The notes below the pieces were generated by a model, which worked only from the letters and a program-made list of their open reading frames with translations, was not told the origin of the DNA and ran no database searches. This document shows positions 23,002 through 32,300 of a stretch of DNA of 38,688 bases, one piece after another. Origin of the DNA: Bacteroidota bacterium (GTDB lineage Bacteria > Bacteroidota > Bacteroidia > Chitinophagales > UBA8649); the NCBI GenBank assembly GCA_002862745.1, contig PKDX01000014.1, forward strand, positions 1 to 38,688. The letters run 5' to 3'. Every line of letters begins with the position of its first letter. The first letter of the stretch is position 1. The translations under genes and the position numbers were made by a program.

Positions 23002-23709
23002 GTGCGAATAGGAATAGTAGTTTTTCCAGGTTCAAATTGTGATCGCGATGCAGCCCATGCTATGGAGCAATTGGGTCATGAAGTAGCAATGCTTTGGCAC
23101 AAGGATGCGGCAATTGCAGACTTCACTCCAGAGGATTGTATCATCCTTCCCGGAGGATTTAGTTTTGGTGACTACCTCCGTTCGGGAGCTATCGCAAGGT
23201 TTTCTCCAATAGTTGACGCGATCAAACAGCACGCAGAGACCGGGGGAAAGGTTCTTGGAATATGCAACGGCTTTCAAGTGTTGTGTGAAATGGGCCTTTT
23301 GCCAGGTGCACTAGCACGAAATAATAATCAGCGTTTCTCATGTAAGGATGTATACCTCAAAGTCGAGTCGACAACTTCTGCACTAACGCATGGCCTACAA
23401 GGGGGTGAGGTGTTGAGAATACCGATTGCTCACGCAGAAGGACGCTATGTCATATCGCAGTCAGGGCTACAGGAATTGAGGGATAATAATCAAATTGTAG
23501 TTCGCTATTGTAATGCCGACGGCCAAATTGACCATGCATCTAATCCGAACGGCTCTATGGATGATATCGCAGGGGTATCCAACATGCAAGGTAATGTAGT
23601 CGGCCTTATGCCGCATCCAGAGCGCGCAGCAGAAAATGTTTTAGGTAATGCGGATGGAAAGGTGTTACTAGAATGCTTATCCCAATCACTTGATGTAATG
23701 CACGCATAG
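23002..23709 (+). CDS. purQ: Phosphoribosylformylglycinamidine synthase, glutaminase subunit PurQ
   Basis: A 235-residue class I glutamine amidotransferase. MRIGIVVFPGSNCDRDAAHA is the PurQ N-terminus; the nucleophile cysteine is in LGICNGFQVL (about residue 88) and the His-Glu pair in LMPHPERA (about 206). PurQ supplies ammonia from glutamine to PurL for the conversion of FGAR to FGAM in purine synthesis. The small size means the organism uses the three-part PurQ/PurL/PurS enzyme, but neither purL nor purS is nearby. The start is GTG; no in-frame ATG is close upstream. The dsbD-family gene starts two bases after its stop, so the two are almost certainly co-transcribed although functionally unrelated. 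Confidence 0.95.
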   Translation: MRIGIVVFPGSNCDRDAAHAMEQLGHEVAMLWHKDAAIADFTPEDCIILPGGFSFGDYLRSGAIARFSPIVDAIKQHAETGGKVLGICNGFQVLCEMGLLPGALARNNNQRFSCKDVYLKVESTTSALTHGLQGGEVLRIPIAHAEGRYVISQSGLQELRDNNQIVVRYCNADGQIDHASNPNGSMDDIAGVSNMQGNVVGLMPHPERAAENVLGNADGKVLLECLSQSLDVMHA

Positions 23710-23711
23710 CT

Positions 23712-25922
23712 ATGGAAACATCAAGAATTCGACAGGTATTTTTTGTATACTTTCTGTGTGCTTTTGGGAGCCTCTTCGCTCAGTTTGGAGACAATCCTGT
23801 GACATGGGATGTGGAGATTGTTCAGGGGGAAGGCAATGAATATGAAATACGATTTGAAGCTTCTATAGCGGAAGGTTGGTATATCTACAGCCAAGATAAC
23901 GACCCCAACGCAGGGCCTATTCCAACTACGATCGAGTTTAATGAAAATGCTGACATTGCATTAGAGGGAGGGATTGTCGAAGAATCAAGTCATCTCAAGG
24001 AAGGTCTCGATCCGATATGGAATCAGGTGATTAAAAAATACAGTGATGAGGTGACCTTCGTACAGTCCTTTACCGTATTAGAATCAACTTCTATTGAAGG
24101 GTATTATGAATACATGACGTGTAATGATGAGTCGTGTATGCCACCAGAATATGTGGAGTTTAGCCTTGATGTCGATTTTCCAGATGAAGGCTCGGAAACG
24201 GATTCAACAGCCGACGAAAATCTAGATCAGGACACGGTAGCCGTAGATAGCATGTCTAACTCGATGGCGGATAGTATCCCGACAGGCTTAGATAGCCTTA
24301 GCGGGCAGGCGTCCGATGAGGTCACTGAAGAAAATACGGCGTCAAGGAGTTCAACAAGGTCTGTAGACGATGAGGAGACGGACTGTGCTAAGGAGTTTCG
24401 AGCCAAGTATGAATTAAATCTTGGTAAGAAGGGGCAGAATAACCAAAAGAAAGATAAGAGCGACGGGGGTATTTGGACATTGTTTCTATTGGGCTTTGGT
24501 GGCGGTCTTTTAGCCTTGCTCACGCCTTGTGTTTTTCCTATGATTCCTCTAACCGTTACCTTTTTTACCAAGGGTGATGGAGGCAAAGGATCAGGATGGC
24601 TGCAAGCGGCATTGTATGGTTTCTTTATCACGCTGGTTTATTTACTCATTAGCTTACCATTTCATCTGATAGATGGGCTTAATCCCAACATTCTCAATGA
24701 AATCTCTACAAGCCCAGCGTTAAATATTTTCTTCTTTGTTGTCTTTGTCTTTTTTGCCATATCCTTCTTTGGTGCCTTTGAAATCACCTTACCACCATCT
24801 CTTGCGAATCGCGTGAGCAATGCCGAACAATTTGGAGGTGTAATCGGGACATTTTTTATGGCGCTAACGCTCTGTATTGTTTCTTTTTCTTGCACTGGAC
24901 CAATTTTAGGATCAGCCATTGTAACTGCACTTTCCTCTCAGGGCGGGGCAGTAGAACTTACGATGGCTATGTTGGGCTTTGGTTTAGCCCTAGCCTTGCC
25001 GTTCACGCTCTTTGCTGCTTTCCCAAGTTTGCTCAACAAACTGCCAAGAAGCGGAGGTTGGATGAAAGACTTTAAAGTGATTTTAGGCTTTGCCGAACTC
25101 GCCCTAGCACTTAAATTTTTATCCAATGCTGATCTTGTTTTACAGCTAGGCCTTCTGAAGTATGAACTGTTTATCATTGCTTGGGCTATCATTAGCATAT
25201 TGGCAATGGCGTATCTTTTTGGTTGGTTGTCTAAGAAGACAATGTTTAAGAAACCTTCAAGAATAAAAGGGGTTTTTGCCAGTCTTTTTTTGGTTTTTGC
25301 ATGCTACCTTATGATGGGTCTGTCTGTTGATAGTTCTACAGGGCGCTATAAACCTAGAACCATGCTCTCCGGCTTCCCCCCTCCTGTATGTTACAGTTAT
25401 TTAGGTTGTGAAGAGAATAAATCAGATAGTGAGGAGAAGGAGATTACTGAGTTTAAAAACAATATAGTGGATGCAAAGGCTCAGGCAGAAATGCTAGGTC
25501 GACCTATGCTGTTTGATTTCACAGGTCACGCGTGTGTTAACTGTCGTAAAGTTGAGGAGCAGATTTGGACGGATCAACGGGTTCATAAGCTTATAGAAGA
25601 AAACTTTATTCTTACTTCTCTCTATGTTGACGAGCGCACAATTCTTTCTAAAGAGGAACAATGTGTTGTAACGATTAATGGCCAAGATAAACTCATTCGC
25701 ACAGAAGGAGACATCTGGGCAACGGTACAAGCCATAAACTTCCGGTCAGTGACCCAACCGCTCTATGTGATTTTAGCACCTGATGAAACGCAGCTGACGC
25801 CTGCTGTGGGGTATTCCGAGGTAAATACGGTCGAAAAGTATAAGGAATTCTTAGAAGACGGCCTTGAGGCTTTTGAGCAATGGAAGGAAGAGCAGAAGGA
25901 GGTAGAGGATGGCGAAAAGTAA
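23712..25922 (+). CDS. dsbD: DsbD-family thiol:disulfide interchange protein
   Basis: A 736-residue three-domain protein. After a signal peptide, the N-terminal DsbD-alpha-like domain (about 25-155) has IAEGWYIYSQDNDP and the cysteine pair in MTCNDESCMPP. A Ser/Asp/Glu-rich linker (about 157-225) is followed by the membrane domain (about 245-545) with the two redox cysteines in LLTPCVFPMIPLTV (270) and VSFSCTGPILGSA (389). The C-terminal thioredoxin-like domain has FDFTGHACVNCRKVEEQIW, a CxxC at about 608-611. DsbD carries electrons from cytosolic thioredoxin to periplasmic proteins such as disulfide isomerases and cytochrome c maturation factors, and may feed envelope MsrA. It overlaps the next gene, a second DsbD-alpha-like domain, by 14 bases. 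Confidence 0.93.
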   Translation: METSRIRQVFFVYFLCAFGSLFAQFGDNPVTWDVEIVQGEGNEYEIRFEASIAEGWYIYSQDNDPNAGPIPTTIEFNENADIALEGGIVEESSHLKEGLDPIWNQVIKKYSDEVTFVQSFTVLESTSIEGYYEYMTCNDESCMPPEYVEFSLDVDFPDEGSETDSTADENLDQDTVAVDSMSNSMADSIPTGLDSLSGQASDEVTEENTASRSSTRSVDDEETDCAKEFRAKYELNLGKKGQNNQKKDKSDGGIWTLFLLGFGGGLLALLTPCVFPMIPLTVTFFTKGDGGKGSGWLQAALYGFFITLVYLLISLPFHLIDGLNPNILNEISTSPALNIFFFVVFVFFAISFFGAFEITLPPSLANRVSNAEQFGGVIGTFFMALTLCIVSFSCTGPILGSAIVTALSSQGGAVELTMAMLGFGLALALPFTLFAAFPSLLNKLPRSGGWMKDFKVILGFAELALALKFLSNADLVLQLGLLKYELFIIAWAIISILAMAYLFGWLSKKTMFKKPSRIKGVFASLFLVFACYLMMGLSVDSSTGRYKPRTMLSGFPPPVCYSYLGCEENKSDSEEKEITEFKNNIVDAKAQAEMLGRPMLFDFTGHACVNCRKVEEQIWTDQRVHKLIEENFILTSLYVDERTILSKEEQCVVTINGQDKLIRTEGDIWATVQAINFRSVTQPLYVILAPDETQLTPAVGYSEVNTVEKYKEFLEDGLEAFEQWKEEQKEVEDGEK

Positions 25923-26415
25923 TCGCGTTATTTTGATAATTGTGATGCTAGGCTCCCTCCGCATGGGTGTACCTGCGCTATATGGCCAATCAACAAAACC
26001 AGAGGCTGAGGCACACGTAGACTTGGTTAAGTGGTCCTCAGCTATGAAGTATGTTTCGACCGATAGCCTAGAAATCACTTTTCATGTAGAACTTGCTCCT
26101 GGGTGGGCAATCTATAGCCAATATCAGCAGGGCACAGGCCCTCTTCCCACGTCGATAAATGTATTGAATGTGCCGCAGGTGTCATTTAGTGAGCAAAGTG
26201 CCTTTGGGTCAGATGGCTACGATTCCATATGGGATTTACCCATAAAGAAGTTTGTAAACGAAGTATCTTTTATCTCATCTCCTTTTGTTCTTCCATTGGA
26301 ACAACCGATTACTACCTCCGTAAAGGGACACTACGAATTTATGATATGCGACAGCATGCAGTGTTTACCTCCGGAGTGGGTAGACTTTGAGATACAAATT
26401 CCAGGTCAGGAATAG
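25909..26415 (+). CDS. Stand-alone DsbD-alpha (DsbD N-terminal) domain protein
   Basis: A 168-residue exported protein whose signal is NRVILIIVMLGSLRMGVPAL followed by YGQ. The mature part is a paralogue of the DsbD N-terminal domain encoded just upstream: LAPGWAIYSQYQQGTGPLPT, SIWDLPIKKFVNEVSF and GHYEFMICDSMQCLPPEWVD correspond segment by segment to the dsbD product, including the CxxxxxC pair. It lacks membrane and thioredoxin domains, so it probably receives electrons from the DsbD membrane domain and passes them to a periplasmic partner. The start overlaps dsbD by 14 bases and is preceded by an AAGGAGG, a strong Shine-Dalgarno-like match that also lies in the dsbD coding sequence. Duplication of the alpha domain is the likely origin. 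Confidence 0.85.
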   Translation: MAKSNRVILIIVMLGSLRMGVPALYGQSTKPEAEAHVDLVKWSSAMKYVSTDSLEITFHVELAPGWAIYSQYQQGTGPLPTSINVLNVPQVSFSEQSAFGSDGYDSIWDLPIKKFVNEVSFISSPFVLPLEQPITTSVKGHYEFMICDSMQCLPPEWVDFEIQIPGQE

Positions 26416-26432
26416 AAAAATGTTGCGATAAA

Positions 26433-26555
26433 CTATCGATGGATGCCTTGGCCCATTGATTTATTGGTTCCGCGACAATTTTTAGATGAGTAACAACTCG
26501 TAACCGTAAGACCGACTACAAGAATCAGGGCAACATAAGTTAAAAAGCGTTTCAT
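26433..26555 (-). CDS. Small 40-residue lipoprotein
   Basis: A short minus-strand gene not seen by length-based calling. It begins MKRFLTYVALILVVGLTVTS followed by CYSSKNCRGT and ends KSMGQGIHR. The N-terminal basic residues, hydrophobic core and LTVTSC lipobox make a complete type II signal, leaving a 20-residue mature lipopeptide with a second cysteine and a basic, Gly-rich end. It is 66 bases downstream of the topoisomerase IV A gene on the same strand and convergent with the DsbD-alpha gene (17 bases between stops). A small inverted repeat TCTTTC/GAAAGA (about 26561-26579) lies upstream of its start. Function unknown; similar tiny lipoproteins are common in Bacteroidota. Confidence 0.7.
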   Translation of the reverse strand: MKRFLTYVALILVVGLTVTSCYSSKNCRGTNKSMGQGIHR

Positions 26556-26621
26556 AGGATTCTTTCTTTAGTGAAAGATACACAGCATTATTAAAACGAA
26601 GCGTATAATGAAGGCACTAGC

Positions 26622-29240
26622 CTAAAAATCTAAGGTTAAGTTTCCTCCGACTTGGGGTGATTTCTTTTTGGCAAGCGCCTTATTCTTCTCTGGCAAGGGC
26701 TGTTCCTCCTTAGGACTTTCTAAGGCTGGACTAACATCAACAACTTTTCCTCGTCTAGGATCGTTTGTAAACTTGTTTCCTTGTGACTTCCATCCTTTAA
26801 CATCAATAAAGCTGCTTAGGGCGATGACCTCCTCTGTCTTTTCCTTTGCACTACCCTTCAGTACGGTAATTTTTACTTGAGGCTCAGGGTGGAGGCTAAC
26901 AAATAGGAGTTTGGATGACGCGTGTTCCCCAATAAAGTTGAATAATTGATCATCGGTCTTTGTTTCGATATGGAAGCGTTTAACATATTCCGTTTTGCTC
27001 GATCCATCGAGATAGACTGCCGTAACTACATCCGACGGCTGCCACTTATATATGTGAGCAATGCCCGACAGGGGTAGTTTTTTGTTTACCTCGGGATGAA
27101 AGGTCTCGTAGCAGCCATTTTGGTGCACAACGACTACCTTGTCTGAGGTGTCAAAACTACCAATGGCTTGTCCTCGCTCTTCGCCATTAATGCGACCTGT
27201 TGCGCTATCAAAGAAAAAGGCCTTTCCTCCAAAGGTCGAAGGGCCAATAGAGACTTGGTCAACCTTTCGGATAGGGTACTTTGTTATCACATTCCCCGCG
27301 GACATTCTTCCTTTGACGTTGATGTCGGTGAAGTTATACTCAAACTCTTTTTGACGTGCTGTACAATTCGGACTGAGTTTGATGCGAACCGTCTCAGATT
27401 CCCCATTGGGGTGCATGGCAAAATAGAGCACCTTGGCTTTGTCGCTCTTGGTAATTTGGTAGGCCTTGTCCCGCACCATGGAAGTCACAGCAAAGCGCTT
27501 CACATAGTTTTTGCCAGAAGTCAGGTCAGTATAGATTATATGATAAATCCGACGATCCTCATTTTTCTTCCATACCGCGACATACAAGATGTCTTTCCCT
27601 ACAAACTTTTTATCCTCAATGCGAGAGATAATCATACTCCCGTCCTTTTTAAAGGCAATGACATCATCAATATCAGAGCAGTCCGTGATAAAGGTGTCTT
27701 TTTTAAGCCCCATGCCTACAAAGCCTTCCTTGAGATTTGCATAGAGTTTTACATTGTTGGCAGCAACATGTTTTATCTTGATCGCTTCGAAGCTTTGTAA
27801 TTCCGTTCGTCGAACTTTGTCATTTCCGTAGGTCTTTTTGATGCGTTCAAAATAAGCGATGGTGTAGTCGGTGAGGTGGGCTAGGTGATTTTTGACTTCG
27901 GCTAGTTTCTCTTCTAAGCCATGGATAATTTCATCTGCTTTGAAGCTATCGAATTTCGAAATCCGTTTGATTTTGATTTCCGTCAGTTTAAGAATGTCAT
28001 CTTCGGTAATATCCCGCATTAGGCTGAATGCAGAGGCGCTTTTATTGATTCGAGAAGGGGTTGATACGTGTTTATGCATTCCCTGATCTATAGCGGCTAT
28101 TACAGCCTCCCATGTTTCACACTCCTCTATATCTCTATAGATTCTTTGCTCAATAAAAATCTTTTCCAAAGAAGCCAAGTGCCATTTTTGCTCGAGCTGC
28201 TCCTTTTCATTTTCCAATTCCCATTGAAGAAGGTTTTTAGTTTCCTCTACATTGAGTTTTAAGATGTCATGGACTGAAAGAAAGTGAGGCTTGTCCTCAT
28301 AAATGATGCATGCATTGGGCGCGAGTGAAACTTTACAATTGGTAAAGGCATAGAGAGCATCTATCGTTACATCAGGACTTACTCCAGCAGGTAACTCAAC
28401 TTCTATATCAACTTCTTTCGCGGTGTTATCGACAACCTTCTTAATGCGAATTTTACCCTTGTCATTGGCTTTAATAATTGAGTCTATGATGGCTTGAGTA
28501 GTCGTCCCATACGGGATTTCGCGTATGCGCAATGTTTTTTTGTCTGCAACTTCAATACGTGCTCTAACCTTGACCCGTCCACCTCTTTTTCCTGCTTGGT
28601 AGTCGCTAGCATCCATAAGTCCGCCTGTTGCAAAGTCTGGCACAAGCTTAAAGGAGCGACCTTTTAGGTGGTGAATGGCGGCTTGACAAAGCTCATTGAA
28701 ATTATGAGGTAAGATTTTAGTGGAAAGTCCTACTGCAATTCCATCTGCTCCTTGGGCAAGCAGTAAAGGAAACTTAGCGGGTAAATGAATCGGTTCTTTT
28801 TTCCTTCCGTCATAGGATAGTTGCCAATGCGTCGTATTGCCATTGAACAATACGTCAAGAGCGAACTTGGTTAGTCGTGCTTCGATATATCGGGGTGCCG
28901 CAGCAGGATCCCCCGTACGAACATCTCCCCAGTTTCCTTGACAATCAATCAGCAGGTTCTTTTGCCCAAGATTAACTAAGGCGTCACCAATCGCTGCATC
29001 ACCATGAGGGTGGTATTGCATGGTTTGACCTATGATGTTCGCCACCTTGTGGTAGCGTCCATCATCCATGGTTTTCATAGCATGAAGTATTCTGCGTTGA
29101 ACGGGCTTCATCCCATCCTTAAGCGCAGGCACTGCTCGCTCTAAAATTACATAGCTTGCGTAGTCTAAAAACCAATCTTTATACAGCCCGCTAACTTTCG
29201 AATCGGACATAGAGGTATTGGGCGCGGGATTTTCTGACAT
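26622..29240 (-). CDS. parC: DNA topoisomerase IV subunit A
   Basis: An 872-residue type IIA topoisomerase A subunit. The N-terminal breakage-reunion domain has LYKDWFLDYASYVILERAVP, ALKDGMKPVQRRILHAM, QYHPHGDAAIGDALVNLGQ and GDPAAAPRYIEARLT, where the active-site tyrosine is near residue 118. The C-terminal beta-pinwheel region lacks the GyrA box (QRRGGKG), arguing for ParC rather than GyrA. With ParE it unlinks daughter chromosomes after replication. ParE is not in the window. A Lys/Pro-rich end (EEQPLPEKNKALAKKKSP) follows the last domain. The preferred start is ATG 29240; a GTG three codons upstream (29249) is possible. A 210-codon open frame on the opposite strand is only a shadow. Confidence 0.92.
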   Translation of the reverse strand: MSENPAPNTSMSDSKVSGLYKDWFLDYASYVILERAVPALKDGMKPVQRRILHAMKTMDDGRYHKVANIIGQTMQYHPHGDAAIGDALVNLGQKNLLIDCQGNWGDVRTGDPAAAPRYIEARLTKFALDVLFNGNTTHWQLSYDGRKKEPIHLPAKFPLLLAQGADGIAVGLSTKILPHNFNELCQAAIHHLKGRSFKLVPDFATGGLMDASDYQAGKRGGRVKVRARIEVADKKTLRIREIPYGTTTQAIIDSIIKANDKGKIRIKKVVDNTAKEVDIEVELPAGVSPDVTIDALYAFTNCKVSLAPNACIIYEDKPHFLSVHDILKLNVEETKNLLQWELENEKEQLEQKWHLASLEKIFIEQRIYRDIEECETWEAVIAAIDQGMHKHVSTPSRINKSASAFSLMRDITEDDILKLTEIKIKRISKFDSFKADEIIHGLEEKLAEVKNHLAHLTDYTIAYFERIKKTYGNDKVRRTELQSFEAIKIKHVAANNVKLYANLKEGFVGMGLKKDTFITDCSDIDDVIAFKKDGSMIISRIEDKKFVGKDILYVAVWKKNEDRRIYHIIYTDLTSGKNYVKRFAVTSMVRDKAYQITKSDKAKVLYFAMHPNGESETVRIKLSPNCTARQKEFEYNFTDINVKGRMSAGNVITKYPIRKVDQVSIGPSTFGGKAFFFDSATGRINGEERGQAIGSFDTSDKVVVVHQNGCYETFHPEVNKKLPLSGIAHIYKWQPSDVVTAVYLDGSSKTEYVKRFHIETKTDDQLFNFIGEHASSKLLFVSLHPEPQVKITVLKGSAKEKTEEVIALSSFIDVKGWKSQGNKFTNDPRRGKVVDVSPALESPKEEQPLPEKNKALAKKKSPQVGGNLTLDF

Positions 29241-29251
29241 AATTCTCACTA

Positions 29252-29259
29252 TAAATGTA
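29252..29259 (-). promoter_or_regulatory. Candidate -7 box (TACATTTA) for the topoisomerase gene
   Basis: On the minus strand TACATTTA matches seven of eight positions of TAnnTTTG-type boxes, 11 bases before the ATG at 29240. A GTG alternative start at 29249 would lie almost on top of it, which favours the ATG. Confidence 0.35.
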
Positions 29260-29289
29260 GGTTCCCAATATATTTACGCGGTGAATTTT

Positions 29290-29310
29290 ATCCACTTCAT
29301 TTCTGTGGAT
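29290..29310. repeat. Inverted repeat ATCCAC-N9-GTGGAT between parC and mfd
   Basis: Six-base perfect arms at 29290-29295 and 29305-29310 in the divergent intergenic region. The left arm is part of TTATCCACT, one base from a DnaA box. It may be an operator for either gene or chance. Confidence 0.3.
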
Positions 29311-29356
29311 GCTTCAGTCAATGGCTATTAATTATACACTGTAAAGCCCCATCGGC

Positions 29357-32300
29357 GTGCAAAGAGAGGAATTGATACAACAATATCAGCAGTCATCCAT
29401 GCTGCAAGATGTGGTTTCCCATTTAACCGAGGGAGACAAGGGAAGTGCAATCCACCTTAATGATGTGCATGGTTCTTCTTTAGCCTTTATCATTGCGGCG
29501 TCTTATCAGTTGCATAAAGGAAACCATATTGTCCTCTGTCGAGATCGTGAGGAGGCGGCGTTTTTAATGCAGGATTTACAGTTTGTGCTTCCTAAAAAAG
29601 AGATTTACAGCTTTCCCTCCTCCTTTAAACAGTTAGGTCAAATTCACCAATCGGACTCAGGGAACATCCAAATGCGGACAGAGGCCATCACTCAGTTAAC
29701 GAGTAATGCCATTCAGTCCATGTTGATTGTTTCGTATCCGGATGCCCTACTCGAGCGGGTCGTTAAAAAATCAGTGCTCAAAGAGACGCGTCTGGATATT
29801 GAAGTAGGGGAGACCTTTGACATTGATTTCATGTTAGAGTTGCTTATTACGTATAATTTTGAGCGCGTCAATTTTGTATATGAGCCCGGTCAATTTTCTA
29901 TTCGCGGTGACATCATTGACATTTACTCCTTTGCGAACGCGAACCCTTATCGAATAGAAGTTTTTGATAACGAGGTTGAGAGTATTCGACTTTTTGATCC
30001 TGTGAGTCAGCGATCAGAAAAAAAGGTCCTTCGGGTTTCCATTTTGCCCAATGGTCAACAAAACTTCACAGTTGAGGAGCAAGTCTCTCTTTTCCAGGCG
30101 ATTCCTAGTAACACCACATGTTGGATTAATGATGTGGCCATGTGTTTGGAGACCGTAGACGAGGGTATGGCAAAAGCTATTGCTTGCTACGAAAAACTTG
30201 ATTTTGATGAGGAGGATTTTGATGGGGAGGATAGCATTCGCGTCCATCCTGAAAAGCGTTTTGAAACTTCTCCGCGCATCAAAGGATACCTTGAAGATAT
30301 TCACCTTGTTGAGTGGGGCAACAAGATCTATTCAAAGGCTATGGAGGTCTTCGACTTTGGCATTGACCCTCAACCTGTATTTAATCGAAATGTAGAGTTG
30401 CTGGTAGAGGATCTGCAGGCCAAAAAGGAGGCTGGGTATGAACTAATCTTGGCCACAGAACATGCCAAGCACTACAACCGGGTACAGGGTATATTACAAG
30501 ATGTCGAGGCGAATATCACCATGCATCCGCTCAATTTGGACCTGCATGGGGGCTTTGTAGATAATCAAAACAAGATTCTTGTATACACAGACCATCAGAT
30601 CTTTAGTCGCTACCATAAGGCAAACATTCGAAAAAATCGAAGTAGTAGTCGCGCACAACTGATGAAAACACTCAAAGAGTGGAAGCCAGGAGACTATGTT
30701 GTCCATATCGACCATGGTATTGGAGTGTATTCAGGATTGGAAAAGCTTGATATTGCTGGTCGTGTGCAGGAGTCCATTCGAATCATATATCAAAACAACG
30801 ATTTGCTCTATGTCAGTATTAATGCACTTCATAAAATTTCAAAGTATTCAGGCAAGGATGGTAAGAAACCCAAAATTCATCGACTAGGGTCAGATGCTTG
30901 GGCGAAAACCAAAACCAAAACCAAAAAGAAAATCAAGCAGGTTGCCTATGACTTAATCAAGTTGTACGCTCAGCGAAAAACCCAAAAAGGCTTTGCCTTT
31001 TCACCGGATACTTACTTACAGCATGAGTTGGAAGCCTCCTTTTTCTATCAGGATACTCCCGATCAAGAAAAAACAAGCCTTGAGGTAAAAAAGGACATGG
31101 AGAGCGATGTGCCCATGGATCGCTTATTATGCGGTGACGTAGGCTTTGGTAAAACAGAAGTAGCCATACGGGCAGCCTTTAAGGCGGTTACCGACAACAA
31201 ACAGGTCGCCATTCTTGTGCCCACTACCATTTTGGCCGCACAACATCACAAGACCCTCTCTGACCGACTTCGCGATTTCCCAGTGACCATTGAATATGTC
31301 AATCGCTTTCGCAGTGCGGCAGAGAAAAAGGCGATTTATGAAAAACTTGCCCAAGGTAAAATTGACATCTGTATAGGCACTCATTCCTTAGTGGGTAAAG
31401 CGGTGCAATGGAAGGATCTTGGACTTCTTATAGTCGATGAGGAACAAAAGTTTGGCGTCGGCGTCAAGGAAAAACTTAAAACTATTAAGCTCAACGTGGA
31501 TACATTAACCTTGACGGCCACACCGATTCCACGAACTCTACAGTTCAGTCTTATGGGGGCAAGGGATTTGTCTGTGATTCGAACGCCTCCTGAAAATCGT
31601 CAACCCGTGCATACCGAAGTCCATACGTTTAGTACGGAAGTCATTGCTGATGCGATACAGTTTGAGCTGTACCGAGGGGGACAAGTCTTCTTTGTCCATA
31701 ACCGCATAAAGGACATAGAGGAAATCAAGCAAATGCTTGAACGTATGTTGAGCAATGTGCGCATTGCTGTTGGTCATGGTCAAATGGAGGGTCAAGCACT
31801 TGAGCGCGTAATGGTAGACTTTGTTGATGGTCAATACGATGTCCTCTTATCGACCAACATTATTGAAACGGGATTGGATATTCCTAATGCCAATACCATT
31901 ATCATAAATGGAGCGCATATGTTTGGCTTGTCGGATTTACACCAATTGCGTGGACGGGTAGGGCGTTCGAGTCGAAAAGCCTATTGTTATTTGTTTACCC
32001 CTCCTATATCCACGCTTTCGCAAGATGCCCGATTGCGCTTAAAGACCATTGAAGAGTTTGCTGATATCGGAAGTGGTTTTAATATCGCTATGCGTGATCT
32101 AGACATTCGTGGTGCGGGCAATCTATTGGGAGGAGAGCAGAGCGGGTTTATGAACGACTTAGGTTTTCAGACCTACCACAAAATTTTAGATGAGACCATT
32201 CAAGAGCTTAAGGCCACGGAATTTGTTGAGCTCTACAAGGCAGAAATCGCTGAAAAGAGAGAATATGTCAGGGATTGTCAGATTGATACGGATCTTCCCA

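Noticed and set aside
24227-24631. A 134-codon minus-strand frame inside the dsbD-family gene.
   Set aside because: It lies opposite the acidic linker and first membrane segments of a conserved gene, and its composition is that of a reverse-complement shadow.
20244-26415. Full RiPP biosynthetic cluster around the GG-leader peptide.
   Set aside because: No ATP-grasp, radical SAM, lanthionine synthetase, peptidase or ABC transporter gene is present nearby; only the precursor-like peptide is seen, so a cluster is not claimed.
27168-27800. A 210-codon open frame on the plus strand opposite parC.
   Set aside because: It is fully inside a well-conserved gene, has no recognisable domain, and is the expected shadow of biased codons.
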